From: Clostridiaceae bacterium
GTDB taxonomy: Bacteria > Bacillota > Clostridia > Oscillospirales > Acutalibacteraceae
Assembly (NCBI GenBank): GCA_016285645.1
Contig: JAEERC010000008.1
Span: 1-51,730, forward strand
Direction: 5' to 3'
DNA: 51,730 bases
Part shown: one piece after another, positions 1 to 7,463 of the stretch
How the letters are laid out: every line of letters begins with the position of its first letter
How positions within the stretch are numbered: position 1 is the stretch's first letter
Translations under genes and position numbers: made by a program
Notes under the pieces: generated by a model
Seen by the model: only the letters and a program-made list of their open reading frames with translations
Told to the model about the DNA's origin: nothing
Databases searched by the model: none

Positions 1-306
1 CTAAACTTTGCGTGTTTTGGGCAGAAAGAATTTTATGATTATATTTCTGAATTTAATATTTTAAATCCCGAATTCGAAAAAGCTCTTTCCGAATGGATTA
101 AAAAGCTCAGAAACACATTTTCATCAATTGTGCCAAAACGTCTTGATTCACAGATTAATCAGTGGGTCGCGTATTATGCAACCCAACTCGTCGGATCTGT
201 TATTGAAGAACTTATTCAGCGTGACGTTCTTGAAAGGCCTTTATTTGACAGACCTTTAACAAACGGAGTTTTTTATGTGGAAGGTGATTATGTTAATACC
301 ATTTAA
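1..306 (+). CDS. 3' end of a truncated unknown protein
   Basis: An open frame runs from the first base to TAA at 304-306 (101 residues, no start in the window). The visible part is hydrophilic and probably helical in the middle (EFEKALSEWIKKLRNTF), and ends in a mixed tail finishing VEGDYVNTI. I do not recognise a family. Base composition matches the AT-rich genes to its right, so it probably belongs to the same island. It converges on the XRE gene. Confidence 0.6.
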   Translation, partial: LNFACFGQKEFYDYISEFNILNPEFEKALSEWIKKLRNTFSSIVPKRLDSQINQWVAYYATQLVGSVIEELIQRDVLERPLFDRPLTNGVFYVEGDYVNTI

Positions 307-331
307 TTTTAAAAAGTATTCATAAATATCA

Positions 332-366
332 AAGGGTACGGAGAATTAGTTGTTCTCCGCACCCTT
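332..366. terminator. Terminator-like hairpin between convergent genes
   Basis: Fourteen-base arms (332-345 and 353-366) pair with one mismatch around a 7-nt loop. It lies between the truncated gene and the XRE gene. Neither strand has a strong U-tract, so it is a moderate candidate for a shared terminator. Confidence 0.5.
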
Positions 367-435
367 AAAAATGTAAGAAATATTATGTTTTGTAATTGAG
401 TTCTTTTTTAGAGATTTCTTTTACAGCCCAATTAG

Positions 436-1560
436 TTATTTCATAATATCAATTATTTCCCGGAATTCAGGTGTTGCTTTGAATTCATCTGACAGCGGAT
501 AATCGTTCGTCATACGGTTTGTCATTTGCTTGCAGACGCTTGTATCAAGAAAAACGGCAATATCCTCCTGTTTATTTATGGTCGTGCCTTTAAACAATAA
601 TGCGGTGCGTTCCGTGATATTCGGCATTTCATCAAAATATTTTGCAAGTTCGGCGCACTTTTTCAGGTTTTCAAGCGCTTTTTTATCATTGCCGAGCTTG
701 TGATAATACTGCCCGAGATAGCCGTAATTATATATTGCCACTCGCCAACATACACCATAGTTTCCGTCTGTATAAACGAGGTCAAATATTCTAACCGTAA
801 GCTCCAACGCCTCAACAGCTCTTTGAATCTGGTCTTCGGTGGGTTCAACTCCCGTTAACATATAGCTGCGCAAAAAATGAGAAATGGTATTGTTAAAGTA
901 ATACATCAGTTTGTCAAACAGGTTTTGACAGCCCTTTTCAACTTTTTCAACATCCGGCGGCATATAACTCATCAGGTATTCTTTTGAATCGGGAATTGCG
1001 GGCATTTCCTCAATAAGGTTGTACATATCCCGTTCGGTTACTCCGCTGTTTTCCACCCGTATGAGCGGCTTAAAGTAATGAATCATAAGGTTTTTGGCAT
1101 ACATTCTTATAGCGTCATTGGTGCAGTAATTCTGTATTTTGTCATAAATCGTAAAGATTTCCTTTTTGTTTTTCAGGTAATCGCCGGCATCAACATTATC
1201 GTTTATGAGCGAATGCATATAACGAACAAGTATGCGAAAATCGGAGGGATATTTATGATAAGCTTCTGCCATAAATGACAGCGAACCATCGCTCCCTTTA
1301 TACTTGCCGTTATCAAATTTGTCAACGATTTCAAGGATTTCTTCTTCATTTTTCGCCTTGTCAACTCCGAACAGTTCATCTATAGTGATACCAAAATAAT
1401 TTGCTATTGACGGTATCATTTCCATATCGGGATACCCGCCGTTTGCTTCCCACCGTGACACCGCCTGCGAAGTAACGCCGATTGCCCCTGCAAGATCTTC
1501 CTGCGTGCGCCCGTCACGTCGCCGGAGTTCGCGTATTCTTTTTCCTAATTCAAGCTGCAT
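436..1560 (-). CDS. XRE-family transcriptional regulator with TPR-like C-terminal region
   Basis: The 374-aa product opens with a Cro/C1-type helix-turn-helix (about residues 3-60; key stretch TQEDLAGAIGVTSQAVSRWE). A long helical region follows with TPR-like features near the end (YYHKLGNDKKALENLKKC). Such proteins are cytoplasmic DNA-binding regulators, and the TPR part often senses a peptide or protein partner. ATG at 1560 is chosen because it follows AGGAGG at 7-nt spacing; an in-frame ATG at 1584 has no ribosome-binding site. It is transcribed toward the truncated first gene. The target is unknown; self-regulation is suggested by the palindrome in its promoter. Confidence 0.85.
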   Translation of the reverse strand: MQLELGKRIRELRRRDGRTQEDLAGAIGVTSQAVSRWEANGGYPDMEMIPSIANYFGITIDELFGVDKAKNEEEILEIVDKFDNGKYKGSDGSLSFMAEAYHKYPSDFRILVRYMHSLINDNVDAGDYLKNKKEIFTIYDKIQNYCTNDAIRMYAKNLMIHYFKPLIRVENSGVTERDMYNLIEEMPAIPDSKEYLMSYMPPDVEKVEKGCQNLFDKLMYYFNNTISHFLRSYMLTGVEPTEDQIQRAVEALELTVRIFDLVYTDGNYGVCWRVAIYNYGYLGQYYHKLGNDKKALENLKKCAELAKYFDEMPNITERTALLFKGTTINKQEDIAVFLDTSVCKQMTNRMTNDYPLSDEFKATPEFREIIDIMK

Positions 1561-1581
1561 AATTGCACCTCCTATTTTTAT

Positions 1582-1624
1582 CACCGGTGTAATTACATCA
1601 TAGCACGAATTATCGGGAAAGCAA
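1582..1624 (-). promoter_or_regulatory. Promoter of the XRE gene with palindromic site
   Basis: On the minus strand, TTGCTT (1624-1619) and TATGAT (1602-1597) are 16 bp apart. An 8-bp perfect palindrome CACCGGTG (1582-1589) lies at the expected transcription start and is a candidate operator. Confidence 0.5.
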
Positions 1625-1765
1625 TAATCAATTCATTGTTTCAAATCCAAGCGATTGTTGAATTTCTGCTATTCCATTTATGTTAGGCAATAAATTTTTC
1701 TTTCGCGGAAATGATTGTTTGAACGGAAGATTATTATCTCTTCCAATAGCAGAGTCAAAAGAATA

Positions 1766-1798
1766 GCCGCAATTCCTTGTTAATTAAGGAATTACGGC
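1766..1798. other. Inverted repeat in the XRE / anti-sigma gap
   Basis: Thirteen-base arms (1766-1778 and 1786-1798) match with one mismatch around a 7-nt AT loop. There is no U-tract on either side, so this may be a binding site or structured RNA rather than a terminator. The rest of the 1585-1830 gap shows no gene. Confidence 0.4.
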
Positions 1799-1829
1799 AA
1801 TTGTGGTATGAGATATAACCACGATTTAC

Positions 1830-1867
1830 TCCAAAAATGAAAAGAGCCGTGGCGAAGGCCTCGGCTC
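1830..1867 (-). terminator. Terminator of the sigma/anti-sigma operon
   Basis: Read on the minus strand, a GAGCCGAGG stem with one mismatch and a short loop (1867-1844) is followed by TTTTCATTTTT. It lies about 40 bp past the anti-sigma stop codon. Confidence 0.75.
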
Positions 1868-1908
1868 AATTCGCTATTGATTATTACTTGTTTTGGGATT
1901 ATAAGTTT

Positions 1909-2568
1909 TTAATCATTGTTTTCCAATTTACTGTCAAGTTCCGGATTTCCGCAAGGCACACCCTCGTTATGCATGGCTATTTCGAGCCAATCGGGATCAG
2001 AAAATACTTCTTCGTTATTATCATTATTATCGCTGTTTCCTGTCGGCACACACATACGGTTTGTAATATAGTTTCCGTTGGCATCAAACACCAACTCGCA
2101 CCAACCGTAATTCCCGGCGTCGCCGCCGATAAATAGCACCGATTTACCGTTTTGGCGTGTGATTTCAAATCTGAAATAGTTATTCCCGCCGACTTTGTCG
2201 GTAATATCGGCTTTGCTGCCGTCATAAACAAAATACAGTTTACCGTCTTCGACAGTGAAAAAGTCCTCTTCAACGGGTGACTCTTCGATTGACACCGCCG
2301 TGTAATCTTCTCCTTCGGTCATTTCACCTTTTGTGCCGTCAAAGAAAGTAAATACAACAAACTTGTTGATTGTATTACTCGCGAAAGTTCTGACCTGAGG
2401 AAAGCAGAACATAAGAGCTATTATCGCTGCCGCAGAAACGGCAATTTTCAATATTCTGTTTTCAGGTTTGGATACGGTTTTGTTGTTTTGAATTTTTTCT
2501 TTGATTAAATCAAAATCGGTCTTGTCCATTTTAATCTCACTGATTTTTTCGTTATAAAATCTCTTCAT
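1909..2568 (-). CDS. Probable membrane-anchored anti-sigma factor
   Basis: The product has 219 residues. A cytoplasmic head of about 45 residues is followed by one membrane segment (about 44-60; IAVSAAAIIALMFCFPQV) and an extracellular region ending in an Asn/Asp-rich tail. No enzyme motif is visible. The gene overlaps the 3' end of the ECF sigma gene by 17 bp, so the two are translationally coupled. An ECF sigma factor with a downstream single-pass partner is the classical arrangement for an anti-sigma that holds its sigma factor at the membrane until an envelope signal arrives. The signal is unknown. The role is inferred from position and topology rather than from a recognised domain. Confidence 0.7.
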   Translation of the reverse strand: MKRFYNEKISEIKMDKTDFDLIKEKIQNNKTVSKPENRILKIAVSAAAIIALMFCFPQVRTFASNTINKFVVFTFFDGTKGEMTEGEDYTAVSIEESPVEEDFFTVEDGKLYFVYDGSKADITDKVGGNNYFRFEITRQNGKSVLFIGGDAGNYGWCELVFDANGNYITNRMCVPTGNSDNNDNNEEVFSDPDWLEIAMHNEGVPCGNPELDSKLENND

Positions 2569-3043
2569 AGCTATACTCCTTTAATGCTTCTCTGAGCATT
2601 TCTTTTGCTCTTGTCAGCCGCATTGAAACACATGAAACCGACAGTTTCAGGATTTTTGCTGTTTCTTTCACGCTCAGTTCTTCGTAATAATGAAGGTGAA
2701 TAACGATTCTGTAATTCTCGGGAATTTTTTTCAGCGCCGCTGTAAGTTCGTTATCCTTAAAATCATCTTCGTATGCTTCGGCGCTTGAGGGCAATTCGTC
2801 AAACGAAATAACAGCAGAATGGTTTTTTGATTTAAGAAGGTCTTTGCAGTTGTTTGCCGCCATTTTGAGAATATAGCTTTTTTCTTTACCCTCTGTTATT
2901 CTGATATTGCTTTTCAGCAGTTTCAGAAAAACTTCGTGGACAACATCCTGAGCATCACTGTAGGAATATAAATAAGAATAAGCGAACCTGAATATATCCT
3001 GCGCGTACTTTTCATACAGTTTTAAAACCACATCATTATTCAC
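2552..3043 (-). CDS. ECF-type RNA polymerase sigma factor
   Basis: The 163-aa length fits a two-domain ECF sigma factor. Region 2 is at about residues 10-75 (FRFAYSYLYSYSDAQDVVHE) and region 4 at about 105-160, with the helix-turn-helix in LSVKETAKILKLSVSCVSMR. It would direct core RNA polymerase to a small regulon, often its own operon. The start is GTG at 3043, preceded by AAAGGAGG at good spacing. It is first in a two-gene operon with the putative anti-sigma gene and divergent from the AlbA_2 gene. A TATAAT (minus strand, 3115-3110) lies upstream without a good -35, so its promoter is unclear. Confidence 0.92.
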   Translation of the reverse strand: MNNDVVLKLYEKYAQDIFRFAYSYLYSYSDAQDVVHEVFLKLLKSNIRITEGKEKSYILKMAANNCKDLLKSKNHSAVISFDELPSSAEAYEDDFKDNELTAALKKIPENYRIVIHLHYYEELSVKETAKILKLSVSCVSMRLTRAKEMLREALKEYSYEEIL

Positions 3044-3134
3044 CGGTTCACCTCCTTTGCATTGCCGGCCTGATTTGAGATCTCAATAATAAGACGATTT
3101 ACATTGACAATTATACACATTTTCAGATAAAAAA

Positions 3135-3230
3135 TATCGTTCACAAAAAAGAATAAAACGAACGATAACGCGAACGCAAATATTTACGGTTGCATTTGCG
3201 TTCATAATGTGGTATTATATGAACGCAAAA
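3135..3230 (+). promoter_or_regulatory. Promoter with clustered GAACG half-sites
   Basis: A sigma-A promoter is visible: TTGCAT (3190-3195), 17-bp spacer, TATTAT (3213-3218). Around it are two inverted repeats: TATCGTTC (3135-3142) with GAACGATA (3160-3167), and GAACGCAAAT (3172-3181) with ATTTGCGTTC (3194-3203), which overlaps the -35. A further half-site GAACGCAAAA (3221-3230) lies between the -10 and the start codon. The layout suggests an autorepressed promoter. Confidence 0.7.
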
Positions 3231-3248
3231 CAGATTGGAGTGTGAATA

Positions 3249-4499
3249 ATGAAAGAGTCAAATGTTTTAGAATATAAAGAAAAAATCACCAATACATTTC
3301 TTAAAACAGTCAGTGCATTCGCGAATTTCGGAACGGGAGAAATAAAGTTCGGAATTACCGATTCCGGCAAGCCGGTTGGAGTTAATGAACCTAAGTCTGC
3401 CTGCCTGGATATTGAAAACAAAATAAACGACAGTATTTCCCCTAAGCCGAGATATACGCTTTCGGTTAACAGTAATAACATTATTACCCTGACAGTATAC
3501 GAAGGACTTAATAAACCATATTTATATAAATCAAAAGCTTATATCAGAAACGATACATCTACTGTTGAGGTTGATGCTGTTGAACTGAGACGGCTTTTGC
3601 TTGAAGGCCAGAATAAATCATTTGAAGATCTGCCTTCAAAGACTCAAAATCTAAAATTCAGTGTACTTGAGCAAAAGCTGAAAGAGCAGATATCCATTAA
3701 AAAACTTGATGAAAACATATTGAAAACCCTTGAATTGTATTCTGATGATGAAGGTTATAATATTGCCGGTGAGATCCTTGCGGACAAAAACAGCTTTCCT
3801 GGAATTGACATTGTGCGCTTCGGTGAAAGCATTGATATCATTATGGATAGAAAACTCTGTGAAAAAACATCCTGCCTTGCCCAATTTGATGTTGCCTGTG
3901 AAATGTTCAAAAAGTATTATCAGTATGAAATAATTGATGGTATGCTAAGAACGGAAAAAGAACTTATCCCCGAAAAAGCATTCAGAGAAGCTGTCGTTAA
4001 TGCTATAGTTCACAGAACATGGGATGTAAACGCAAATATCAGAGTCTCTATGTTCAAGGATAGAATCGAAATCGTTTCTCCCGGCGGTTTGCCTCATGGA
4101 ATAACAAAAGAAGAATACCTCGCAGGTAAGCTTTCAATTTTAAGAAATCCGATTATCGGTAATGTGTTTTTCCGGCTTCATCAGATTGAACGGTTCGGAA
4201 CCGGAGTCAAAAGAATAAACGAAGCTTACACCGACAGCGAAATAAAACCAAGGTTTGAAGTGTCAGATAATACAATCAGTGTAATTTTGCCTACTGTTGA
4301 AAAAGAAATACCTTTAAATGAAGATGAAAAAACGATATACACATTTTTGAAAAACAATATTGCCCTTTCGAGTTCTGAAATAGCTGAAGGATGCGGGTTC
4401 GGAAAAACAAAAACCGTCAGCATTTTAAAGAATCTTGTCAAAAACGGCTATATTAAAACAACAGGAAATGGTAGAGGAATCAAATACATTTGTGATTAA
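3249..4499 (+). CDS. AlbA_2 / RecG-like putative transcriptional regulator
   Basis: The 416-aa product begins with an AlbA_2 (Schlafen-type) domain at about residues 1-115, including the typical FANFGTGEIKFGITDSGKPV. A GHKL-type ATP-binding-like module follows at about 240-335 (FREAVVNAIVHRTW, then RFGTGVKRINEA), with a winged helix at about 350-416 (SSSEIAEGCGFGKTKTVSIL). Proteins of this build are often annotated as 'ATP-binding protein' or 'RecG-like' but have no helicase domain. They are usually DNA-binding regulators. ATG at 3249 follows a GGAG at 3237-3240. The recombinase gene starts 18 bp downstream, so the pair is probably one operon. This protein may bind the GAACG sites upstream of it (inference). 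Confidence 0.8.
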   Translation: MKESNVLEYKEKITNTFLKTVSAFANFGTGEIKFGITDSGKPVGVNEPKSACLDIENKINDSISPKPRYTLSVNSNNIITLTVYEGLNKPYLYKSKAYIRNDTSTVEVDAVELRRLLLEGQNKSFEDLPSKTQNLKFSVLEQKLKEQISIKKLDENILKTLELYSDDEGYNIAGEILADKNSFPGIDIVRFGESIDIIMDRKLCEKTSCLAQFDVACEMFKKYYQYEIIDGMLRTEKELIPEKAFREAVVNAIVHRTWDVNANIRVSMFKDRIEIVSPGGLPHGITKEEYLAGKLSILRNPIIGNVFFRLHQIERFGTGVKRINEAYTDSEIKPRFEVSDNTISVILPTVEKEIPLNEDEKTIYTFLKNNIALSSSEIAEGCGFGKTKTVSILKNLVKNGYIKTTGNGRGIKYICD

Positions 4500-4517
4500 G
4501 AGAAATCAGGTGAAACG

Positions 4518-6068
4518 ATGAACGCAGTAATCTATGCCCGATATTCATCCGACAATCAGCGCGAAGAATCTATTGAAGGTCAGATAAGGGAATGCACCGA
4601 ATTCGCAGAAAAGAATGATATGGTAGTAATTGAACACTATATCGACCGCGCTTTTTCAGCAAAAACCGATGACAGGCCCGATTTTCAACGGATGATAAAG
4701 GACAGTGAAAAGCATAAATTTGAAGTCGTAATTGTTTGGAAGCTTGACCGCTTTGCGCGTAACAGGTATGACAGTGCGAATAACAAAAGAATACTTCGTA
4801 AGAATGGTGTAAAGGTAGTTTCGGCAACCGAGCAGATTGCAGATGGCTCTGTCGGAATACTCATGGAATCAATTCTTGAAGGTTACGCTGAATTCTATTC
4901 TGCAGAGCTTTCGGAAAAGATACGCAGAGGTCAGACCGAAAACGCACTCAAAGGCAAAACCAACGGCGGCGGTGTTCCTTTCGGATATGTGCTCAATTCA
5001 GAGCAGCGTCTTGCCATTAATCCCACAACGGCACCGATTGTTCTTGAAATATTCCAAAGATATGCAAACGGAGAAACCAAAAAGGAAATAGCTGCGGATT
5101 TATCCAACAGAGGAATAAAGACAAAATCAGGCAACAGTTTTGTTCCGAACAGCTTCAATAAAATACTCTCTAACCGAAAATACATCGGCGAATTCAAATA
5201 CAAAGATATCGTTTTACCCAACATTGTTCCTGCAATTGTTCCCCTGGAATTATTTGAAACAGTTCAAAAGCGCCTGGAGAAAAACCATCGAGCGCCCGGA
5301 AGATTCAAAGCAAAGGAAGAATACTTACTTACCACAAAACTGTTCTGCGGAAAATGCGAGAGCATGATGGTGGGCGAAAGCGGAACAGGAAAATCCGGAG
5401 CAAAGCATTATTACTATAAGTGCGCAAGTGCAAAGCGTAAACGCGGATGCGATAAAAAAGCTATCAAAAAGGATTATATCGAAAATCTTGTTGTAAAAGA
5501 AACAACAGAAAAAATTCTGCGCGATGATGTGATTGAGCGTATTGCCGATGAGATAATGAGTATACAAGGTCAGCCCAATCCAACACTGCTTGCTTTGCAA
5601 AAGCAGCTGGAAGAGACAAATAAAGGAATTGAAAATTTCCTGAAGGCAATCCAACAGGGAATTATAACCGAGTCAACCAAACAGCGCCTTGATGAACTTG
5701 AAAAAGAGAAGGCTGAATTACAGATTGCTATACAAAAAGAGGAACTGTCAAAGTCCCTCTTAACCAAAGACGGTATTATTCAATACATTAACAAATTCAA
5801 ATACGGAGATAAAGATTCGATAGAGTATAAGCGAAACATCATTGACAATTTTGTGAATGCCGTTTATGTATTTGACGATTACCTGATTATAATATTCAAC
5901 TGTAAGGCCGGTACAAAGCGCGTCAGACTTTCAACGGCAAGTGAATTAAGCGGTTCGGATGTGGATACCCAGAGTCCACCAAAAAAACAGTCCGTCCAAA
6001 AGGACGGGCTGTTTTTGTTTTGGTTTATATATGGGGGTCGGCAAAACCGACCTCTTTTAACATCTTAA
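4518..6068 (+). CDS. Large serine recombinase (site-specific integrase)
   Basis: The 516-aa product has the order of large serine integrases. The resolvase catalytic domain is at about residues 2-150 (YARYSSDNQREESIEGQI; nucleophile Ser10 or Ser11, with arginines in WKLDRFARNRYDS). The recombinase DNA-binding domain is at about 160-265. A zinc ribbon at about 275-335 carries CGKCESM and a later KCASAKRKRGC. A coiled coil at about 350-430 is followed by a C-terminal tail. It would catalyse integration and excision between attP and attB. ATG at 4518 has AGGTG upstream. The last 25 or so codons run through an intrinsic terminator (5987-6021) and read as low-quality protein, so the natural end may differ in the excised form. 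Confidence 0.93.
   Translation: MNAVIYARYSSDNQREESIEGQIRECTEFAEKNDMVVIEHYIDRAFSAKTDDRPDFQRMIKDSEKHKFEVVIVWKLDRFARNRYDSANNKRILRKNGVKVVSATEQIADGSVGILMESILEGYAEFYSAELSEKIRRGQTENALKGKTNGGGVPFGYVLNSEQRLAINPTTAPIVLEIFQRYANGETKKEIAADLSNRGIKTKSGNSFVPNSFNKILSNRKYIGEFKYKDIVLPNIVPAIVPLELFETVQKRLEKNHRAPGRFKAKEEYLLTTKLFCGKCESMMVGESGTGKSGAKHYYYKCASAKRKRGCDKKAIKKDYIENLVVKETTEKILRDDVIERIADEIMSIQGQPNPTLLALQKQLEETNKGIENFLKAIQQGIITESTKQRLDELEKEKAELQIAIQKEELSKSLLTKDGIIQYINKFKYGDKDSIEYKRNIIDNFVNAVYVFDDYLIIIFNCKAGTKRVRLSTASELSGSDVDTQSPPKKQSVQKDGLFLFWFIYGGRQNRPLLTS
5987..6021 (+). terminator. Intrinsic terminator inside the recombinase 3' end
   Basis: Eleven-base arms (5987-5997 and 6002-6012) with one wobble pair and an AAAA loop are followed by TTTTTGTTTT. 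It lies within the open frame, about 50 bp before the stop codon. Confidence 0.85.
6036..6058 (+). terminator. Second, weaker terminator hairpin
   Basis: GGTCGG (6036-6041) pairs with CCGACC (6047-6052) around CAAAA and is followed by TCTTTT. It also lies within the recombinase frame. Confidence 0.55.
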
Positions 6069-6091
6069 AAGCCGTCCTTTCGGACGGCTTT
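6067..6091. terminator. Bidirectional terminator between recombinase and AlaX gene
   Basis: Perfect 10-bp arms (AAAGCCGTCC, and GGACGGCTTT at 6082-6091) enclose a 4-nt loop, with T-rich flanks on the minus strand. It serves the convergent genes on both sides. The stem resembles that of the first hairpin (CCGTCC/GGACGG). Confidence 0.8.
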
Positions 6092-6105
6092 GAGTGTTTA
6101 TTGAT

Positions 6106-7266
6106 TTACACGAGATTCTGTTTCATAAGGAAAATGAAGGCTTCCTTTGCTCTCTCCTTGGTGCAGTTAATGCTGCCCTGGAACATTTCGGGCTTGCCGC
6201 CGCCCCTGCCCTGAAGTGCGTCGTTGAGCGCCTCGCCGAGGGCGCGCACATCCTTTGTGCGGCTGCCTATGCAGTATTTCACCTCGCCCTTGTCGTCGGC
6301 GAAGACCGCCCCTATAACCGCCTTGTCGCATATCATATCGCAGTATTTCTGCGCGGCTTTTGAGTCGCCCTCAATGCAGTCGGCAAAGTATTCCGTGCCC
6401 TCTTCGATGTTCTCACAGCGCATTTCGTTTATCTTCATACGCAGTTCGTTGATGGTCGCCTTGCGAGCGTCCGCCTTGGCGAGCAGATGCTCAATGGCGG
6501 CCGGTACCTCCTCGGGTTTCGCGGCAAGCAACGCCCCCGCCGCGCGCAGGCTTTTGTTCACGGCGTTGTAGTCATCGAGCGCTCTCGCCCCCGCGTGGAG
6601 ATAAATGCGCACGCCGCTTTTGTAGTTCTGCATCGCCACTGCTTTAACCATGCCGATCTCGCCCGTATAGTGAACGTGAGTGCCGCAGCAGGCGCAAAGG
6701 TCGGCGTCCTCTATCCTTATGAGACGAAGTTTGCCGTCAACCTCTTTTTTGCTGCGGAAATCGTATTTTTCTATCTCGTCGTCGTTCGGGTAAATCGCTT
6801 CGATTTCAATGTTGTTCCAGATTGCCTCGTTCGCGAGCCGCTCCGCCTGAGCGAGTATTTCCTCGCTTACAACGCCGTTGAAATCAACGGTCACGGTGTT
6901 TTCGCCCATGTGGAAGCCGACATTGTCAAAGCCCGTGAGCTGGTGGATATAGCCCGAAAAAATGTGTTCGCCCGAATGCAGCTGCATATTGAGAAATCTG
7001 CGCTCAAAATCGATTGAGCAGCCCACATCCTCGCCCGGAGCGAAGCGCTCGGAACAGCGGTGATAAATTTCGCCGTCGCGCTCCTGCACATCAAACACAC
7101 GGGCGGAGTTTATGAAGCCCACATCCGCGGGCTGGCCGCCGCCTTCGGGGAAAAACGCGGTTTTGTCGAGCACCACCTCATAGGCGCCGTCAACTTCCTT
7201 GCAGGAAACGACCGTGGCGCTGAATTCGGACATATATGCATCGTAATAATAAAGTCTCTGTGTCAT
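6106..7266 (-). CDS. Alanyl-tRNA editing protein, AlaX-L type
   Basis: The 386-aa protein is a free-standing relative of the AlaRS editing half and hydrolyses mischarged Ser- or Gly-tRNA(Ala) in the cytoplasm. It has an N-terminal beta-barrel, then the zinc site HSGEH near residue 97 and CACCGTHVHYTG near 190. A C-terminal DHHA1 domain ends with the glycine-rich GRGGGKPEMFQGS. No aminoacylation core is present, and the length is usual for AlaX-L. ATG at 7266 follows GAGGTGAATT. It is monocistronic and convergent with the recombinase, and is the first clearly chromosomal gene beside the island. Confidence 0.9.
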   Translation of the reverse strand: MTQRLYYYDAYMSEFSATVVSCKEVDGAYEVVLDKTAFFPEGGGQPADVGFINSARVFDVQERDGEIYHRCSERFAPGEDVGCSIDFERRFLNMQLHSGEHIFSGYIHQLTGFDNVGFHMGENTVTVDFNGVVSEEILAQAERLANEAIWNNIEIEAIYPNDDEIEKYDFRSKKEVDGKLRLIRIEDADLCACCGTHVHYTGEIGMVKAVAMQNYKSGVRIYLHAGARALDDYNAVNKSLRAAGALLAAKPEEVPAAIEHLLAKADARKATINELRMKINEMRCENIEEGTEYFADCIEGDSKAAQKYCDMICDKAVIGAVFADDKGEVKYCIGSRTKDVRALGEALNDALQGRGGGKPEMFQGSINCTKERAKEAFIFLMKQNLV

Positions 7267-7287
7267 AATTCACCTCAACATTTGAGC

Positions 7288-7316
7288 AGTTTACCACATA
7301 ATTACGGAATATGCAA
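7288..7316 (-). promoter_or_regulatory. Promoter of the AlaX gene
   Basis: On the minus strand, TTGCAT (7316-7311), a 17-bp spacer and TAAACT (7293-7288) lie about 20 bp before the start codon, giving a short leader. Confidence 0.55.
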
Positions 7317-7391
7317 CTGAAAAATGCCGGGATTTTGCCGTCTTTATTATAATATATAATTATTAAGAAAATATTAATTTCCCGTGATAAG

Positions 7392-7435
7392 TTGAAAAAA
7401 TACAGTTTTGATTGTATAATCACTTATTGTATAAT
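7392..7435 (+). promoter_or_regulatory. Promoter with a doubled -10 box
   Basis: TTGAAA (7392-7397), a 17-bp spacer and TATAAT (7415-7420) form a near-consensus sigma-A promoter. The 10-mer ATTGTATAAT is repeated exactly at 7411-7420 and 7426-7435, giving a second possible -10. Confidence 0.8.
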
Positions 7436-7463
7436 GCGAATTTATGCGCAAAGGAGTAAAAAA

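Larger units (their letters stand above)
1..6065. mobile_element. Right part of a putative integrated element (AT-rich island)
   Basis: This stretch is visibly richer in A and T than the DNA from 6.1 kb onward, and its genes are of the mobile type: XRE regulator, ECF sigma/anti-sigma pair, AlbA_2 regulator and a large serine recombinase at the edge. The recombinase ends about 40 bp before an ordinary chromosomal gene, as expected when an integrase gene sits beside its attachment site. The left end lies outside the window and I could not identify an att core, so the boundary is inferred. Confidence 0.5.

Noticed and set aside
1582-3055. Shared CACCGG sequence at 1582 and 3041 as a common operator of the XRE and sigma genes
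   Set aside because: Only six bases are shared, the site at 3041 is not palindromic and it lies at the start codon; chance is enough.
7392-7463. Upstream extension of the DUF4474-like protein by 24 codons
   Set aside because: The extension is the promoter itself (-35 and both -10 boxes), and the signal peptide begins at 7464.
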